DNA of 14,490 bases. It comes from Phycisphaerae bacterium. GTDB lineage: Bacteria; Planctomycetota; Phycisphaerae; Phycisphaerales; SM1A02. Where the stretch lies: contig JABJDN010000047.1 in NCBI GenBank assembly GCA_018665385.1, positions 1 through 14,490 of the forward strand, given 5' to 3'. The position numbers were made by a program, and so were the translations under genes. This document shows, in pieces, positions 1-6,761 of this stretch (position 1 is the stretch's first letter; every line of letters starts with the position of its first letter). Under the pieces are notes generated by a model. It worked only from the letters and a program-made list of their open reading frames with translations. It did not search any database and was not told the origin of the DNA.

Positions 1-297
1 AACGAAGAGTTTACTTCGGTCTGTCCAGTAACAGGACACCCAGACTTTGGAAGTATCTTGCTTCGCTATGAACCAAGTAATCAGTGTGTTGAACTTAAAA
101 GTCTAAAACTCTATTACCAATCTTTTCGAAACGAGGGGATTTTTTACGAAGCGGTAACGAACCAAATTTGCGATGACCTTGCAACATGTATGCAACCAAA
201 ATGGATGCAAATTGTTACACACTGGAAAGGCCGGGGCGGGATTCGAAGTACGATAACCGCATCGTTCGGGGAAGTTCCCTCGTGCTGGCAAGGCTGA
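1..297 (+). CDS. queF: NADPH-dependent 7-cyano-7-deazaguanine reductase QueF, 5' end missing
   Basis: QueF reduces the nitrile of preQ0 to the amine of preQ1 with NADPH, in the cytosol, on the way to queuosine in tRNA. The frame is open from base 1, so the start lies upstream; 98 residues are visible. Among them is FTSVCPVTGHPDF, with the nucleophilic Cys (visible residue 8) and the conserved Asp seven residues later (15), as in single-domain QueF. Then comes the diagnostic VELKSLKLY motif (30-38), SFRNEGIFYE and the C-terminal RGGI. The catalytic His that normally precedes the substrate-binding Glu (FHE in the Bacillus type) is Tyr here (residues 48-50, FYE). The C-terminal length fits the short, unimodular QueF class. 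The next gene starts one base after the stop, so the two are probably co-transcribed. The identification is firm; only the N-terminus is missing. Confidence 0.93.
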   Translation, partial: NEEFTSVCPVTGHPDFGSILLRYEPSNQCVELKSLKLYYQSFRNEGIFYEAVTNQICDDLATCMQPKWMQIVTHWKGRGGIRSTITASFGEVPSCWQG

Positions 298-298
298 T

Positions 299-901
299 AT
301 GCAACTGCTCCTTGCAACATCAAATGAACATAAACTTATAGAGGTTGGAGAAATACTTGCCCTGCATGGAATTGAAGTGGTCGGTCTAGATTCACTAGAC
401 GGTTCGTACGAGGAGCCAATAGAAGATGCAGATACCTTTGCGGGGAACGCTCGACTGAAAGCACTTGCCTATGCCAAGGCAACGGGAAAACGTTGTATGG
501 CAGATGATTCGGGTCTTTCTGTTGATGTTCTTGGCGGGAAACCCGGCGTATACTCTGCAAGGTTTGCAGGGGTTGGCACAACGAGAGAAGAGCGTGACAG
601 CGCAAACAACGCCCTGCTTCTTTCAAAGTTACAACATACTTCCGAAAGCGAGAGGAGCGCTCGTTTTGTGTGTGCGATGTGTGTTGCTGATCCAGATGGT
701 ACGGTAGTCGGGGAATCCGAAGGAACGTTTGAAGGTGTGATTACACTTGAACCAAGGGGTACAAATGGGTTTGGATACGACCCATTACTCTATGTTCAAG
801 ACGCACAAAAAACCAGTGCAGAAATGACTTCCGACGAAAAGAATGCACGGTCGCACCGAGGCGAGGCCGTACGAAACATTATTTTTTGCTTTGGACAGTA
901 A
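299..901 (+). CDS. rdgB: dITP/XTP pyrophosphatase (RdgB/HAM1 family)
   Basis: This enzyme hydrolyses non-canonical purine triphosphates (dITP, XTP, ITP) to the monophosphate and pyrophosphate, which keeps deaminated bases out of DNA and RNA. The 200-residue length is typical of the family. Visible motifs are the N-terminal ATSNEHK (S8, N9, K12), DTFAGNARLKA (45-55), ADDSGL with the catalytic/metal Asp pair (69-70), PGVYSARFAG (82-91), GFGYDP (157-162) and SHRGEA (185-190), all in family order. The ATG follows the queF stop after one base. A weak AAGG lies five bases upstream, so translation may be coupled to queF. The last 23 bp overlap the 3' end of the convergent phosphoesterase gene. No key residue is missing and the identification is firm. 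Confidence 0.94.
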   Translation: MQLLLATSNEHKLIEVGEILALHGIEVVGLDSLDGSYEEPIEDADTFAGNARLKALAYAKATGKRCMADDSGLSVDVLGGKPGVYSARFAGVGTTREERDSANNALLLSKLQHTSESERSARFVCAMCVADPDGTVVGESEGTFEGVITLEPRGTNGFGYDPLLYVQDAQKTSAEMTSDEKNARSHRGEAVRNIIFCFGQ

Positions 902-1721
902 TTAACGCAACCTCGGCTGGGCAATTCACGCGAAGCGGGAACCACGCACCCACGCCAACTGTAACAAATAAATTGCTTGCCTCCTGTGTGTATATGCCCG
1001 CGGAATATTTATGTGCAACAGCAAGATTTGCACCCTTCTTATTTTTAAGCGCCATTTGTCCGCCGTGTGTATGCCCAGAAAGCGTTAGTGGAATATTCAG
1101 CGCGGCTGCCTGAATAAACGCTTTTGGATTATGAGATAATAACAAGTGGGTATCGCTGTTTTCGCAGACGCTTGTAACTTTTTGATTGCACTGCTTCGTT
1201 GATTTTGCCCAATCAATGCCAGAAATGTTCAGAGTACTGCCGCCGTGTTGCACAGAGCACGTGGCATCACGAAGTAAAGTAAGCCCAGCGTTGATAGCCA
1301 TAGAACTAAGCGTCGTTGCGCAATCAAGTTCGTCGTGATTTCCAAGGACAAGCATCGTACCGAGCGGCGCGTTAACAGAAGCTAGTTTTTCAAGCAATCG
1401 TTCTGCACCATCGACACGCAAGTCAACCACATCGCCGGTGCACACAAGAAGATCTGGTTCTTGTTTTGCAAGTACATCTACTGCATACTCAGCACGCTCA
1501 ATCGGCATGAGGTCGCCCAAATGAAAGTCACTTACGTGGCCGATGCGTATTCCATCAAATGCCGATGGCCATAAAGAATTGGTTATGTGCACATCGTGCA
1601 ACTTGATAGATTGGTCGAAGTGTTTTTTAAACAATCTTCCACCCGATAACTTGTTTGGGCCTGTTGTAAACAACAGGTGCCTAGCTTTTGCGCGTTTAAA
1701 TTTTCCAGATGTACGGCCCAT
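879..1721 (-). CDS. Metallophosphoesterase, calcineurin-like (YkuE/YaeI-type)
   Basis: This is a 280-residue binuclear metallophosphoesterase. The five family motifs are present and in order: DFH (D65, H67), GD (96-97), GNHD (127-130), SH (196-197) and GHTH followed by GGQ (216-222). The spacing and the final GHTHGGQ resemble YkuE/YaeI-like envelope-associated phosphoesterases, some of which act on UDP-2,3-diacylglucosamine or other lipid phosphates. The substrate here is not determined. No clear signal peptide or membrane helix is visible; the N-terminus is basic (K/R at residues 3, 7, 9, 10, 12, 14). It is the third gene after purM and the barrel protein, 36 bp behind the latter, and has no obvious Shine-Dalgarno. 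A TATGAT at 1743-1738 could be a weak internal promoter. The 3' end overlaps rdgB by 23 bp with no room for a terminator. Confidence 0.87.
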   Translation of the reverse strand: MGRTSGKFKRAKARHLLFTTGPNKLSGGRLFKKHFDQSIKLHDVHITNSLWPSAFDGIRIGHVSDFHLGDLMPIERAEYAVDVLAKQEPDLLVCTGDVVDLRVDGAERLLEKLASVNAPLGTMLVLGNHDELDCATTLSSMAINAGLTLLRDATCSVQHGGSTLNISGIDWAKSTKQCNQKVTSVCENSDTHLLLSHNPKAFIQAAALNIPLTLSGHTHGGQMALKNKKGANLAVAHKYSAGIYTQEASNLFVTVGVGAWFPLRVNCPAEVALITVQSKK

Positions 1722-1757
1722 TGGTTATGTTGTACGAATCATAGTACGCACCGTTCG

Positions 1758-2531
1758 TTAAAAACGAATTTCTGCGCCTACAAATAAGCCTTGCAGCCCA
1801 GCATCAAACGTATATGCTCCGTCATCTGCGCTTAATTCTTGCAATCGGTACCCAAAAAACGCGGATGCAGATTCTGTAAAACCAAGCGATAGACCCGCCT
1901 GAATGCTCACCATACCCCCGCCATCACCACCCATCATTGCCCCAGCCATGACTTGCCCTTGAATTCCAATAGAATTAAGAGGGCTGTTTTCACCGCTTGC
2001 ATCCCAGCGGAAATCCATTTGAAGGCCGCCTTGAAGAGCAATCCAACTGTTTTGATGATCGCGAGATTGGGTATTCGTAACATTCGTAAGGTTCGTTTTT
2101 ACGCCGAACCACTGCAAGCCAACAACTGGCGCAAACGAAAGTGTGTCATCATCACCAGATTTGTACGGTTCCCAAACTTCCCACGCAGCCTCCATACTGA
2201 CACTTTGAATATCAGTAGAAGCGGACCAGGCGTCGCCGTTTGTCATGACCATGCCACCGTATGTGTCGCCTCCGACAAAAGTGCCATTCCCAGAAGTAGA
2301 GAAATCAAAAAAGAATAATGCAACAACTATGTCGTCAATTGGTTCCACTTGAAACTCAAGAAGTGGAAGCACTTCGCGGTCTCGCATGTCGATATTTGTT
2401 TCGTAGTCAATTGCCCCGCCACCATCTGTGATGGTACCGCCAAGACGAGGTAACCAAGCGCCACCTCGTAACGTCGCAGGCTCTTGCACGCCCTGTGTTC
2501 CTAAACAAAGACTAAGCAGCAATACATGCAT
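1758..2531 (-). CDS. Predicted outer-membrane beta-barrel protein, function unknown
   Basis: I do not recognise a named family for this 257-residue protein. It begins with a short hydrophobic signal-like stretch (residues 2-12, MHVLLLSLCLG) and continues with many alternating-hydrophobic, Gly- and aromatic-rich strands, with acidic Gly/Asp-rich loops. It ends in GAEIRF. A C-terminal Phe after such strands is the usual signature recognised by the outer-membrane barrel assembly machinery. Cysteine is absent from the mature part. The start is well supported: AGGAG sits eight bases before the ATG, and the gene begins 3 bp after the purM stop, so it is co-transcribed with and probably coupled to purM. 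Nothing in the sequence links the two functions. A porin-like or structural surface role is possible, but this is inference from composition. Confidence 0.68.
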   Translation of the reverse strand: MHVLLLSLCLGTQGVQEPATLRGGAWLPRLGGTITDGGGAIDYETNIDMRDREVLPLLEFQVEPIDDIVVALFFFDFSTSGNGTFVGGDTYGGMVMTNGDAWSASTDIQSVSMEAAWEVWEPYKSGDDDTLSFAPVVGLQWFGVKTNLTNVTNTQSRDHQNSWIALQGGLQMDFRWDASGENSPLNSIGIQGQVMAGAMMGGDGGGMVSIQAGLSLGFTESASAFFGYRLQELSADDGAYTFDAGLQGLFVGAEIRF

Positions 2532-2534
2532 GAT

Positions 2535-3617
2535 TTATTCTCCTGGAACGAGATGAACTTTCCCCGTTCCGTTTGTGATATCACCCAATACAATTGGCGA
2601 TTCGCCAAGTTTTTCGAGTTTCGTTGTGATGGAGTCCGCAAAAGACGGGCGGACAATAAGTACGTAGCCAATACCCATGTTAAACACACGGAACATTTCT
2701 TCGGTTTCTATATTGCCATGTTTTTGCAAGAAGTTGAACACGTTAGGTATTTCCCAACTGTCTAGAGAAATTGTTGCATCGACATCGTCACCGATGGAAC
2801 GGCAGAGATTTCCTGCAATACCTCCGCCTGTGATGTGGGACATGCCCGAAACCACTTTTTTCACGGTGTATTCGCGAAGCAGTTTTGTAATTGGTTCAAC
2901 ATAAATTTTCGTTGGTTCAAGCAAGACTTGCCCTAAGGGTTTTTCTTCGTCAAGTTCTGGGAAGACTTCGTGCAAATCTAAGCCCTCTATCGCAGCGCGC
3001 GCAAGGGTGAACCCATTGGAGTGCACTCCGCTAGAGGGTAAACCAATAATTATGTCGCCCGCTTCGACACGGCTTTGATCGATTGCCCTATCAAGCTCGA
3101 CAACACCCACAGCGAAGCCCGCGATGTCAAAGTCGCCCTCTTTGTAGATGTCTGGCATTTCAGCGCACTCGCCACCAATCAATGCACAATTTGAAATTTC
3201 GCACCCCTTTGCAACGCCAGCTACAATCGCAGCGGTCGTTTCAGGGACTTGTGTATGGAGCCCAAGGTAATCAAGGAAAATTAGAGGCTCTGCGCCTTGG
3301 ACAATCATGTCGTTAACATTCATGGCAACGCAATCGATGCCTACGGTGTCGTAGATACCCAATTCGCAGGCAAGTTTCACTTTTGTACCCACGCCATCGG
3401 TGCATGCAACAAGGACTGGGTCCTTGAAATTGCGCTTAAACAGGCGTTCATTGAAGTCAAGGCGGAACATACCCGCAAAACCACCGTGTTCTCCGAGAAC
3501 GCGTGGGCCATGTGTTCGCTTCATCATGGATTGAATTAGCCCAACAAGGCGGTCGCCAGCCTCGATATCAACGCCCGTGTCGGCGTACGTTAAAGGTTTT
3601 TTTGTGGGAGAAGTCAT
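2535..3617 (-). CDS. purM: Phosphoribosylformylglycinamidine cyclo-ligase (AIR synthetase)
   Basis: PurM closes the imidazole ring in purine synthesis, converting FGAM and ATP to AIR, ADP and phosphate. From the chosen ATG the protein is 360 residues, close to the family's usual ~345. It opens LTYADTGVDIEAGDRLV (9-25), the conserved PurM start. It then carries ACTDGVGTKVKLA (71-83), GIDCVAMNVNDMIVQGAEPL (93-112), GGECAEMPDIY, GLPSSGVHSNGF and HITGGGI, all signature segments of the ATP-binding AIR synthetase fold. An upstream in-frame GTG at 3635 would add six residues. I prefer the ATG because it matches family N-termini and lies 7 nt after a TACACT box. It leads a minus-strand unit with the barrel protein and phosphoesterase and is divergent from sucD. 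The identification is firm. Confidence 0.95.
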   Translation of the reverse strand: MTSPTKKPLTYADTGVDIEAGDRLVGLIQSMMKRTHGPRVLGEHGGFAGMFRLDFNERLFKRNFKDPVLVACTDGVGTKVKLACELGIYDTVGIDCVAMNVNDMIVQGAEPLIFLDYLGLHTQVPETTAAIVAGVAKGCEISNCALIGGECAEMPDIYKEGDFDIAGFAVGVVELDRAIDQSRVEAGDIIIGLPSSGVHSNGFTLARAAIEGLDLHEVFPELDEEKPLGQVLLEPTKIYVEPITKLLREYTVKKVVSGMSHITGGGIAGNLCRSIGDDVDATISLDSWEIPNVFNFLQKHGNIETEEMFRVFNMGIGYVLIVRPSFADSITTKLEKLGESPIVLGDITNGTGKVHLVPGE

Positions 3618-3624
3618 ATAGGAG

Positions 3625-3630
3625 AGTGTA
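3625..3630 (-). promoter_or_regulatory. Candidate -10 box for purM (TACACT), possible leaderless start
   Basis: On the minus strand TACACT is followed by seven bases and then the purM ATG at 3617. A transcript initiated from this -10 would begin at or within a base or two of the start codon. No Shine-Dalgarno precedes that ATG, and no good -35 hexamer is visible. The arrangement repeats at metF, deoC and other genes in this window. Confidence 0.42.
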
Positions 3631-3651
3631 GTCACCCAGAGCGGTTCGGGG

Positions 3652-3657
3652 TATCCT
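3652..3657 (+). promoter_or_regulatory. Candidate -10 box for sucD (TATCCT)
   Basis: TATCCT lies 25 nt before the sucD ATG, which leaves a short leader holding the Shine-Dalgarno GGAG (3672-3675). The same hexamer occurs before metF, the small gene at 6555 and the M16 gene. It shares the 65-bp divergent region with the purM promoter. No convincing -35 is seen. Confidence 0.42.
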
Positions 3658-3682
3658 GTACGGTCTTAAATGGAGTAAAGCA

Positions 3683-4636
3683 ATGTCTATTCTAGTAAAC
3701 GGTTCAACAAAAGTAATTTGCCAAGGAATCACGGGCTCAGCGGGCGCATTTCATACCAAAGGGTGCCTCGATTATGGCACTAGAATGGTTGGCGGGGTAA
3801 CCCCCAATAAAGGCGGCCAAAAGGACGCAAACGGATTACCAATATTTAATACAGTTGCAGAAGCTCTGCAAGAAACTGGCGCGAACGCATCTATGATTTT
3901 CGTTCCACCACCATTTGCAGCTGACTCTATTCTTGAAGCAGCAGATGCTGGAGTACAGGTTATTTGCGCTATTACCGAGGGCATTCCAATTGCAGACATG
4001 ATGCGAGTGAGGGCGATGCTTGCGGGGTATCCAGATACTGTTCTTATTGGGCCAAATTGCCCGGGCATTATTACGCCAGGTCGCAAGGTTTCTGGCGAAG
4101 GTGCACACGCTGTGTACGAAGAAGGTTGCAAAATTGGCATTATGCCTGGCTACATTCACACAGCCCCTTGCGACGCCTCTACTGGAAAGAGCGTTGGTAT
4201 TGTGAGCCGAAGTGGAACTTTGACATACGAAGCAGTTTGGCAGACGAGTTCTTTTGGGCTTGGGCAAACAACATGTATTGGCATTGGTGGCGACCCAATA
4301 AAATGCACGAACTTTATTGACCTTTTAGATCTCTTTGAAAAAGATGATGAGACCGATGGAGTGGTCATGATTGGCGAAATTGGCGGTAGCGACGAAACCG
4401 AAGCTGGTCGCTGGGCACAAGAAAATATGACGAAACCAGTAGTGGCATTTATTGCAGGAAAAACAGCACCAAAAGGGAAGCGAATGGGGCACGCTGGAGC
4501 AATTATTGGAGGCGAAGACGACACGGCTCAAGCAAAAATGGACGCACTGTTAAACTGCGGTATTGTTGTATCTGAGAGTCCTGCAGGAATTGGTTCAGCA
4601 ATGGCAGAAGCACTTGGAGTCTGCGTAAGCGCGTGA
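3683..4636 (+). CDS. sucD: Succinyl-CoA synthetase (ADP-forming) alpha subunit
   Basis: SucD binds CoA and carries the active-site phosphohistidine. With the beta subunit SucC it interconverts succinyl-CoA and succinate with nucleotide phosphorylation in the TCA cycle. Seen in order: KVICQGITGSAGAFH (10-24), GGVTPNKGG (37-45), NCPGIITPG (125-133), GIVSRSGTLTYEA (172-184), GIGGDPI (200-206), GEIGGSDE (231-238) and KRMGHAGAII, with the phosphorylated His at 270. At 317 residues it is about 28 longer than the E. coli protein. The excess includes two insertions, roughly residues 134-147 and 160-169, flanking the conserved CKIGIMPGYIH. GGAG seven bases upstream supports the ATG. sucC, usually just upstream of sucD, is absent; purM lies there, divergent. 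The stop overlaps the longest possible yggS frame. Confidence 0.94.
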   Translation: MSILVNGSTKVICQGITGSAGAFHTKGCLDYGTRMVGGVTPNKGGQKDANGLPIFNTVAEALQETGANASMIFVPPPFAADSILEAADAGVQVICAITEGIPIADMMRVRAMLAGYPDTVLIGPNCPGIITPGRKVSGEGAHAVYEEGCKIGIMPGYIHTAPCDASTGKSVGIVSRSGTLTYEAVWQTSSFGLGQTTCIGIGGDPIKCTNFIDLLDLFEKDDETDGVVMIGEIGGSDETEAGRWAQENMTKPVVAFIAGKTAPKGKRMGHAGAIIGGEDDTAQAKMDALLNCGIVVSESPAGIGSAMAEALGVCVSA

Positions 4637-4643
4637 TTGCTTG

Positions 4644-4649
4644 TATGCT
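4644..4649 (+). promoter_or_regulatory. Candidate -10 box for yggS (TATGCT)
   Basis: TATGCT lies just after the sucD stop, seven bases before an in-frame ATG at 4657 and 31 bases before the preferred TTG start at 4681. It fits the TANNNT pattern seen at other starts here. It could give either a leaderless message from 4657 or a ~25-nt leader carrying the strong ribosome site at 4666-4674. Confidence 0.35.
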
Positions 4650-4665
4650 GTCAGACATGAATCCC

Positions 4666-4674
4666 AAGGAGGGG
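4666..4674 (+). promoter_or_regulatory. Strong Shine-Dalgarno (AAGGAGGGG) for yggS
   Basis: A nearly complete anti-16S match lies six bases before TTG 4681. It is too far (15 bases) from ATG 4690 and downstream of ATG 4657. It therefore favours the rare TTG as the start of YggS. Confidence 0.6.
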
Positions 4675-4680
4675 ACAACC

Positions 4681-5418
4681 TTGACAACTATGAAAGAACG
4701 ATACGAGCAAGTATTGCATCGAATCTCCGCTGCTGCCGAAAAATCTGGCAGGAGCGCGAGCGACGTGCACTTGGTCGCCGTAACTAAAAAAGCAACTGTT
4801 GAAGACGTTCGGCAACTCATCGATCTTGGCCACGCCGATTTTGGCGAAAGCCGAGTCCAACATTTTACGCAGATAGAAGCGCAAATTAGCGAATATATTG
4901 GAAGACGTAAAGAGTTGGGTAAACCAGACCTTACAACTCCGATACGCTGGCATTTCATTGGGCACTTGCAACGAAACAAATGCAGAAGGGTTGTGCAACT
5001 TACTCGTCTTGTACACTCTGTAGACTCATTGCGTCTCGCTGAAGAGTTGCAAGAGATTGCAGAGAAGAAGAAAATTGTTGTAGAGGTGTTGCTTCAAACA
5101 AACATTTCACGCGAACGTCAAAAGACAGGCATCGCACCTGCCGCTGTTGAATATTTGTTAGAACAAGTTGGCACTATGCCAAACCTAAAATCTCGCGGCA
5201 TGATGTGCATGGCTCCCTACAACGAAGACCCAGAAGAATCGCGTCCTGTTTTTGAACGATGCAATGAACTGTTTAAAGATATGAAAAAGAGCAAACATTG
5301 CGAAGACTCGTTTAACATTCTTTCTATGGGCATGTCAAACGATTTCGAAGTTGCAGTTGAATCAGGCGCGAACATTGTTCGAATTGGCAGTGCTCTGTTT
5401 GGCGACGACGCTACTTGA
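4681..5418 (+). CDS. yggS: PLP-binding homeostasis protein, YggS/PROSC family
   Basis: YggS-type proteins hold pyridoxal 5'-phosphate on a lysine in an alanine-racemase-like barrel without known catalysis, and help control free PLP and amino-acid pools. Motifs: LVAVTKK with the PLP lysine at residue 36 (the number known for E. coli YggS, counted from TTG 4681), DFGESRVQ (FGEN in most members), WHFIGHLQRNK, VLLQTNIS, GMMCMAP and SMGMSNDFEVAVESGANIVRIGSALFG. The length is 245 residues, in the usual range. Starts at GTG 4633, ATG 4645, ATG 4657 and ATG 4690 are also in frame. I chose TTG because of the AAGGAGGGG before it; ATG 4657 is a leaderless alternative. It follows sucD closely on the same strand. 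The function is firm; the start is uncertain by up to 16 residues. Confidence 0.92.
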   Translation: MTTMKERYEQVLHRISAAAEKSGRSASDVHLVAVTKKATVEDVRQLIDLGHADFGESRVQHFTQIEAQISEYIGRRKELGKPDLTTPIRWHFIGHLQRNKCRRVVQLTRLVHSVDSLRLAEELQEIAEKKKIVVEVLLQTNISRERQKTGIAPAAVEYLLEQVGTMPNLKSRGMMCMAPYNEDPEESRPVFERCNELFKDMKKSKHCEDSFNILSMGMSNDFEVAVESGANIVRIGSALFGDDAT

Positions 5419-5636
5419 CTTGGCCCTACGTGAGTAGACCTAGTGTCTGTGCCCTGCTTGCAACGCAACGGTATCTTCTTGTTCTGGTGACTCAGACCCA
5501 GTTGCTATTTTGAATGTGTAAAAATTCACGTAAGGTCCTTTGTTAGCTCAAACATTGTTCAACAACGAATCAGAAATCATATAGACGAAGGACTGTTTGC
5601 TCTTTCGATGTGGACCAGAACCTGTATCCTATAAAA
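5419..5636 (+). other. Intergenic spacer between yggS and metF
   Basis: This 218-bp stretch holds no convincing gene. The only structure I see is a weak 5-bp inverted repeat, TGAAT/ATTCA (5511-5528, eight-base loop), with no T-run after it. It is therefore not a clear terminator. The 3' end carries the metF promoter candidate. Confidence 0.4.
5625..5630 (+). promoter_or_regulatory. Candidate -10 box for metF (TATCCT), possible leaderless start
   Basis: TATCCT is followed by ATAAAA and then the metF ATG at 5637, a six-base gap with no Shine-Dalgarno. This is the best example of the repeated TANNNT-then-ATG arrangement in the window. No good -35 is visible. Confidence 0.48.
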
Positions 5637-6527
5637 ATGCACTTCAACGATATTTTAGCAAGAGACAAAACTATCTTTAGTTTTGAGTTTTTTCCGCCAA
5701 ACACAGATACTGGATGGAATGCACTTGAAGGACGCCTTGGTGACTTTGAAGCACTTGAACCATCGTTTGTTTCTGTCACCTACGGCGCCGGTGGTTCTAC
5801 AAGAACAAAAACACATGAACTTGTCTGCCATTTGGCGCAAAACACATCGCTTGACCCTATTCCTCACCTGACTTGTGTTGGGCATACGAAAGAAGACATT
5901 ACTTCTATTTTAGATGCGTATGTTGAAGCAGGAATAGACAACATTCTTGCGTTACGCGGTGATGCACCAAAGGCGGGTTCTGCATCGGGCGACTATGCAT
6001 ACGCTGCTGACTTAATTGAGGCTATACATTCGCACAAGGGCGCGAACTTTGGTGTTGGTGTCGCTGGTTTTCCAGAGGGGCATCCAGAAACACCGAACCG
6101 CCTTGTGCAACTTGACCACTTAAAACAAAAAGTTGACAAAGGAGTAGATTGGATTTGTACGCAGTTATTTTTTGATAACAATGCCTTTTTAGACTGGTCC
6201 GAGCAGTGCGAATTGATAGGTATTGACAGTCCTATTATCGCCGGCATTATGCCCATTACGTCTATATCGGGCATGCAAAGAATGGCTGAGTTAGCTGGTG
6301 GTGCGAACTTCCCCGCCACATTACAAAAACGACTGTATCGATTTCAAGACGATCCCGAATCAGTGCAAAAAGTAGGAATAGCGTGGGCAGCGCAGCAGTG
6401 TGCAGAACTACTTGACCGCGGTGTCCGAGGTATTCATTTCTTTACAATGAATAAATCCTCTGCTACCGAAGAAATTTTCCAATCTTTGGGGGCCTCGAGT
6501 GGTTCAAAACTTCGTGGTTCGCATTAA
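5637..6527 (+). CDS. metF: Methylenetetrahydrofolate reductase
   Basis: MetF is a cytosolic FAD enzyme that reduces 5,10-methylene-THF to 5-methyl-THF, the methyl donor for methionine synthesis. The 296-residue protein carries the family series: FSFEFFPP (14-21) with the catalytic Glu at 17, SVTYGAGGSTR (46-56), HLTCVGHT (77-84), NILALRGD (102-109) with the flavin-interacting Asp at 109, VAGFPEGHPE, QLFFDN, GIMPI and GIHFFTMN. The chosen ATG gives MHFNDILARDKTIFSFEFFPP, which lines up with known MetF starts. An upstream GTG at 5610 would add nine residues but would put the TATCCT box inside the gene. It is transcribed alone or with the small genes that follow after 27 bp. The identification is firm. 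Confidence 0.95.
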   Translation: MHFNDILARDKTIFSFEFFPPNTDTGWNALEGRLGDFEALEPSFVSVTYGAGGSTRTKTHELVCHLAQNTSLDPIPHLTCVGHTKEDITSILDAYVEAGIDNILALRGDAPKAGSASGDYAYAADLIEAIHSHKGANFGVGVAGFPEGHPETPNRLVQLDHLKQKVDKGVDWICTQLFFDNNAFLDWSEQCELIGIDSPIIAGIMPITSISGMQRMAELAGGANFPATLQKRLYRFQDDPESVQKVGIAWAAQQCAELLDRGVRGIHFFTMNKSSATEEIFQSLGASSGSKLRGSH

Positions 6528-6541
6528 ACACGTAAGTAAGG

Positions 6542-6547
6542 TATCCT
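6542..6547 (+). promoter_or_regulatory. Candidate -10 box (TATCCT) before the small membrane protein gene
   Basis: TATCCT sits seven bases before ATG 6555 with no Shine-Dalgarno in between. TTCGCA (6518-6523), 18 bp upstream, matches the -35 consensus at four of six positions. It lies across the metF 3' end and suggests the small genes have their own promoter. Confidence 0.45.
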
Positions 6548-6554
6548 TGTATCT

Positions 6555-6755
6555 ATGCAATTCGTACGAAATATATTTGTTGCCGGTATTTGTTCTTCGC
6601 TCTTCTCAAACATTGCACTAGCAACAGCTACACCACCAGAACCAAATACCCTCAAGCCCCCTGCGGCTTGGGTTGGAATTTTAGTAATGGCGCTCTTTTT
6701 TGGCGTAGTGATTACCATTAGCATCATGTCTTCAAAACGTGGACACCAAGATTAA
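6555..6755 (+). CDS. Small membrane protein, unknown
   Basis: I do not recognise this 66-residue protein. It has an N-terminal signal-like segment (MQFVRN, then a hydrophobic stretch to about residue 22, with an ALATA cleavage-like site at 21-25). A Pro-rich linker (TPPEPNTLKPP, 26-36) is followed by one strong transmembrane helix (about 38-58) and a short basic tail, SSKRGHQD. That layout suggests a secreted N-terminus and cytoplasmic Lys/Arg tail, or two helices if the signal is not cleaved. A promoter-like TATCCT seven bases upstream and two following small envelope-type genes support it being real rather than chance. Its role is unknown. The alternative, a spurious short frame, is less likely because of the orderly signal-linker-helix pattern. 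Confidence 0.66.
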   Translation: MQFVRNIFVAGICSSLFSNIALATATPPEPNTLKPPAAWVGILVMALFFGVVITISIMSSKRGHQD

Positions 6756-6761
6756 ACAAAC

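Noticed and set aside
3618..3635. Upstream GTG start for PurM
   Set aside because: It would add six residues absent from family N-termini and place the TACACT box inside the gene; no ribosome site precedes it.
5511..5528. TGAAT/ATTCA inverted repeat after yggS as a terminator
   Set aside because: The stem has only five pairs, mostly A-T, and no T-run follows.
5610..5636. Upstream GTG start for MetF
   Set aside because: The nine added residues do not fit the family, and the TATCCT box would be coding. The ATG at 5637 matches known MetF starts.
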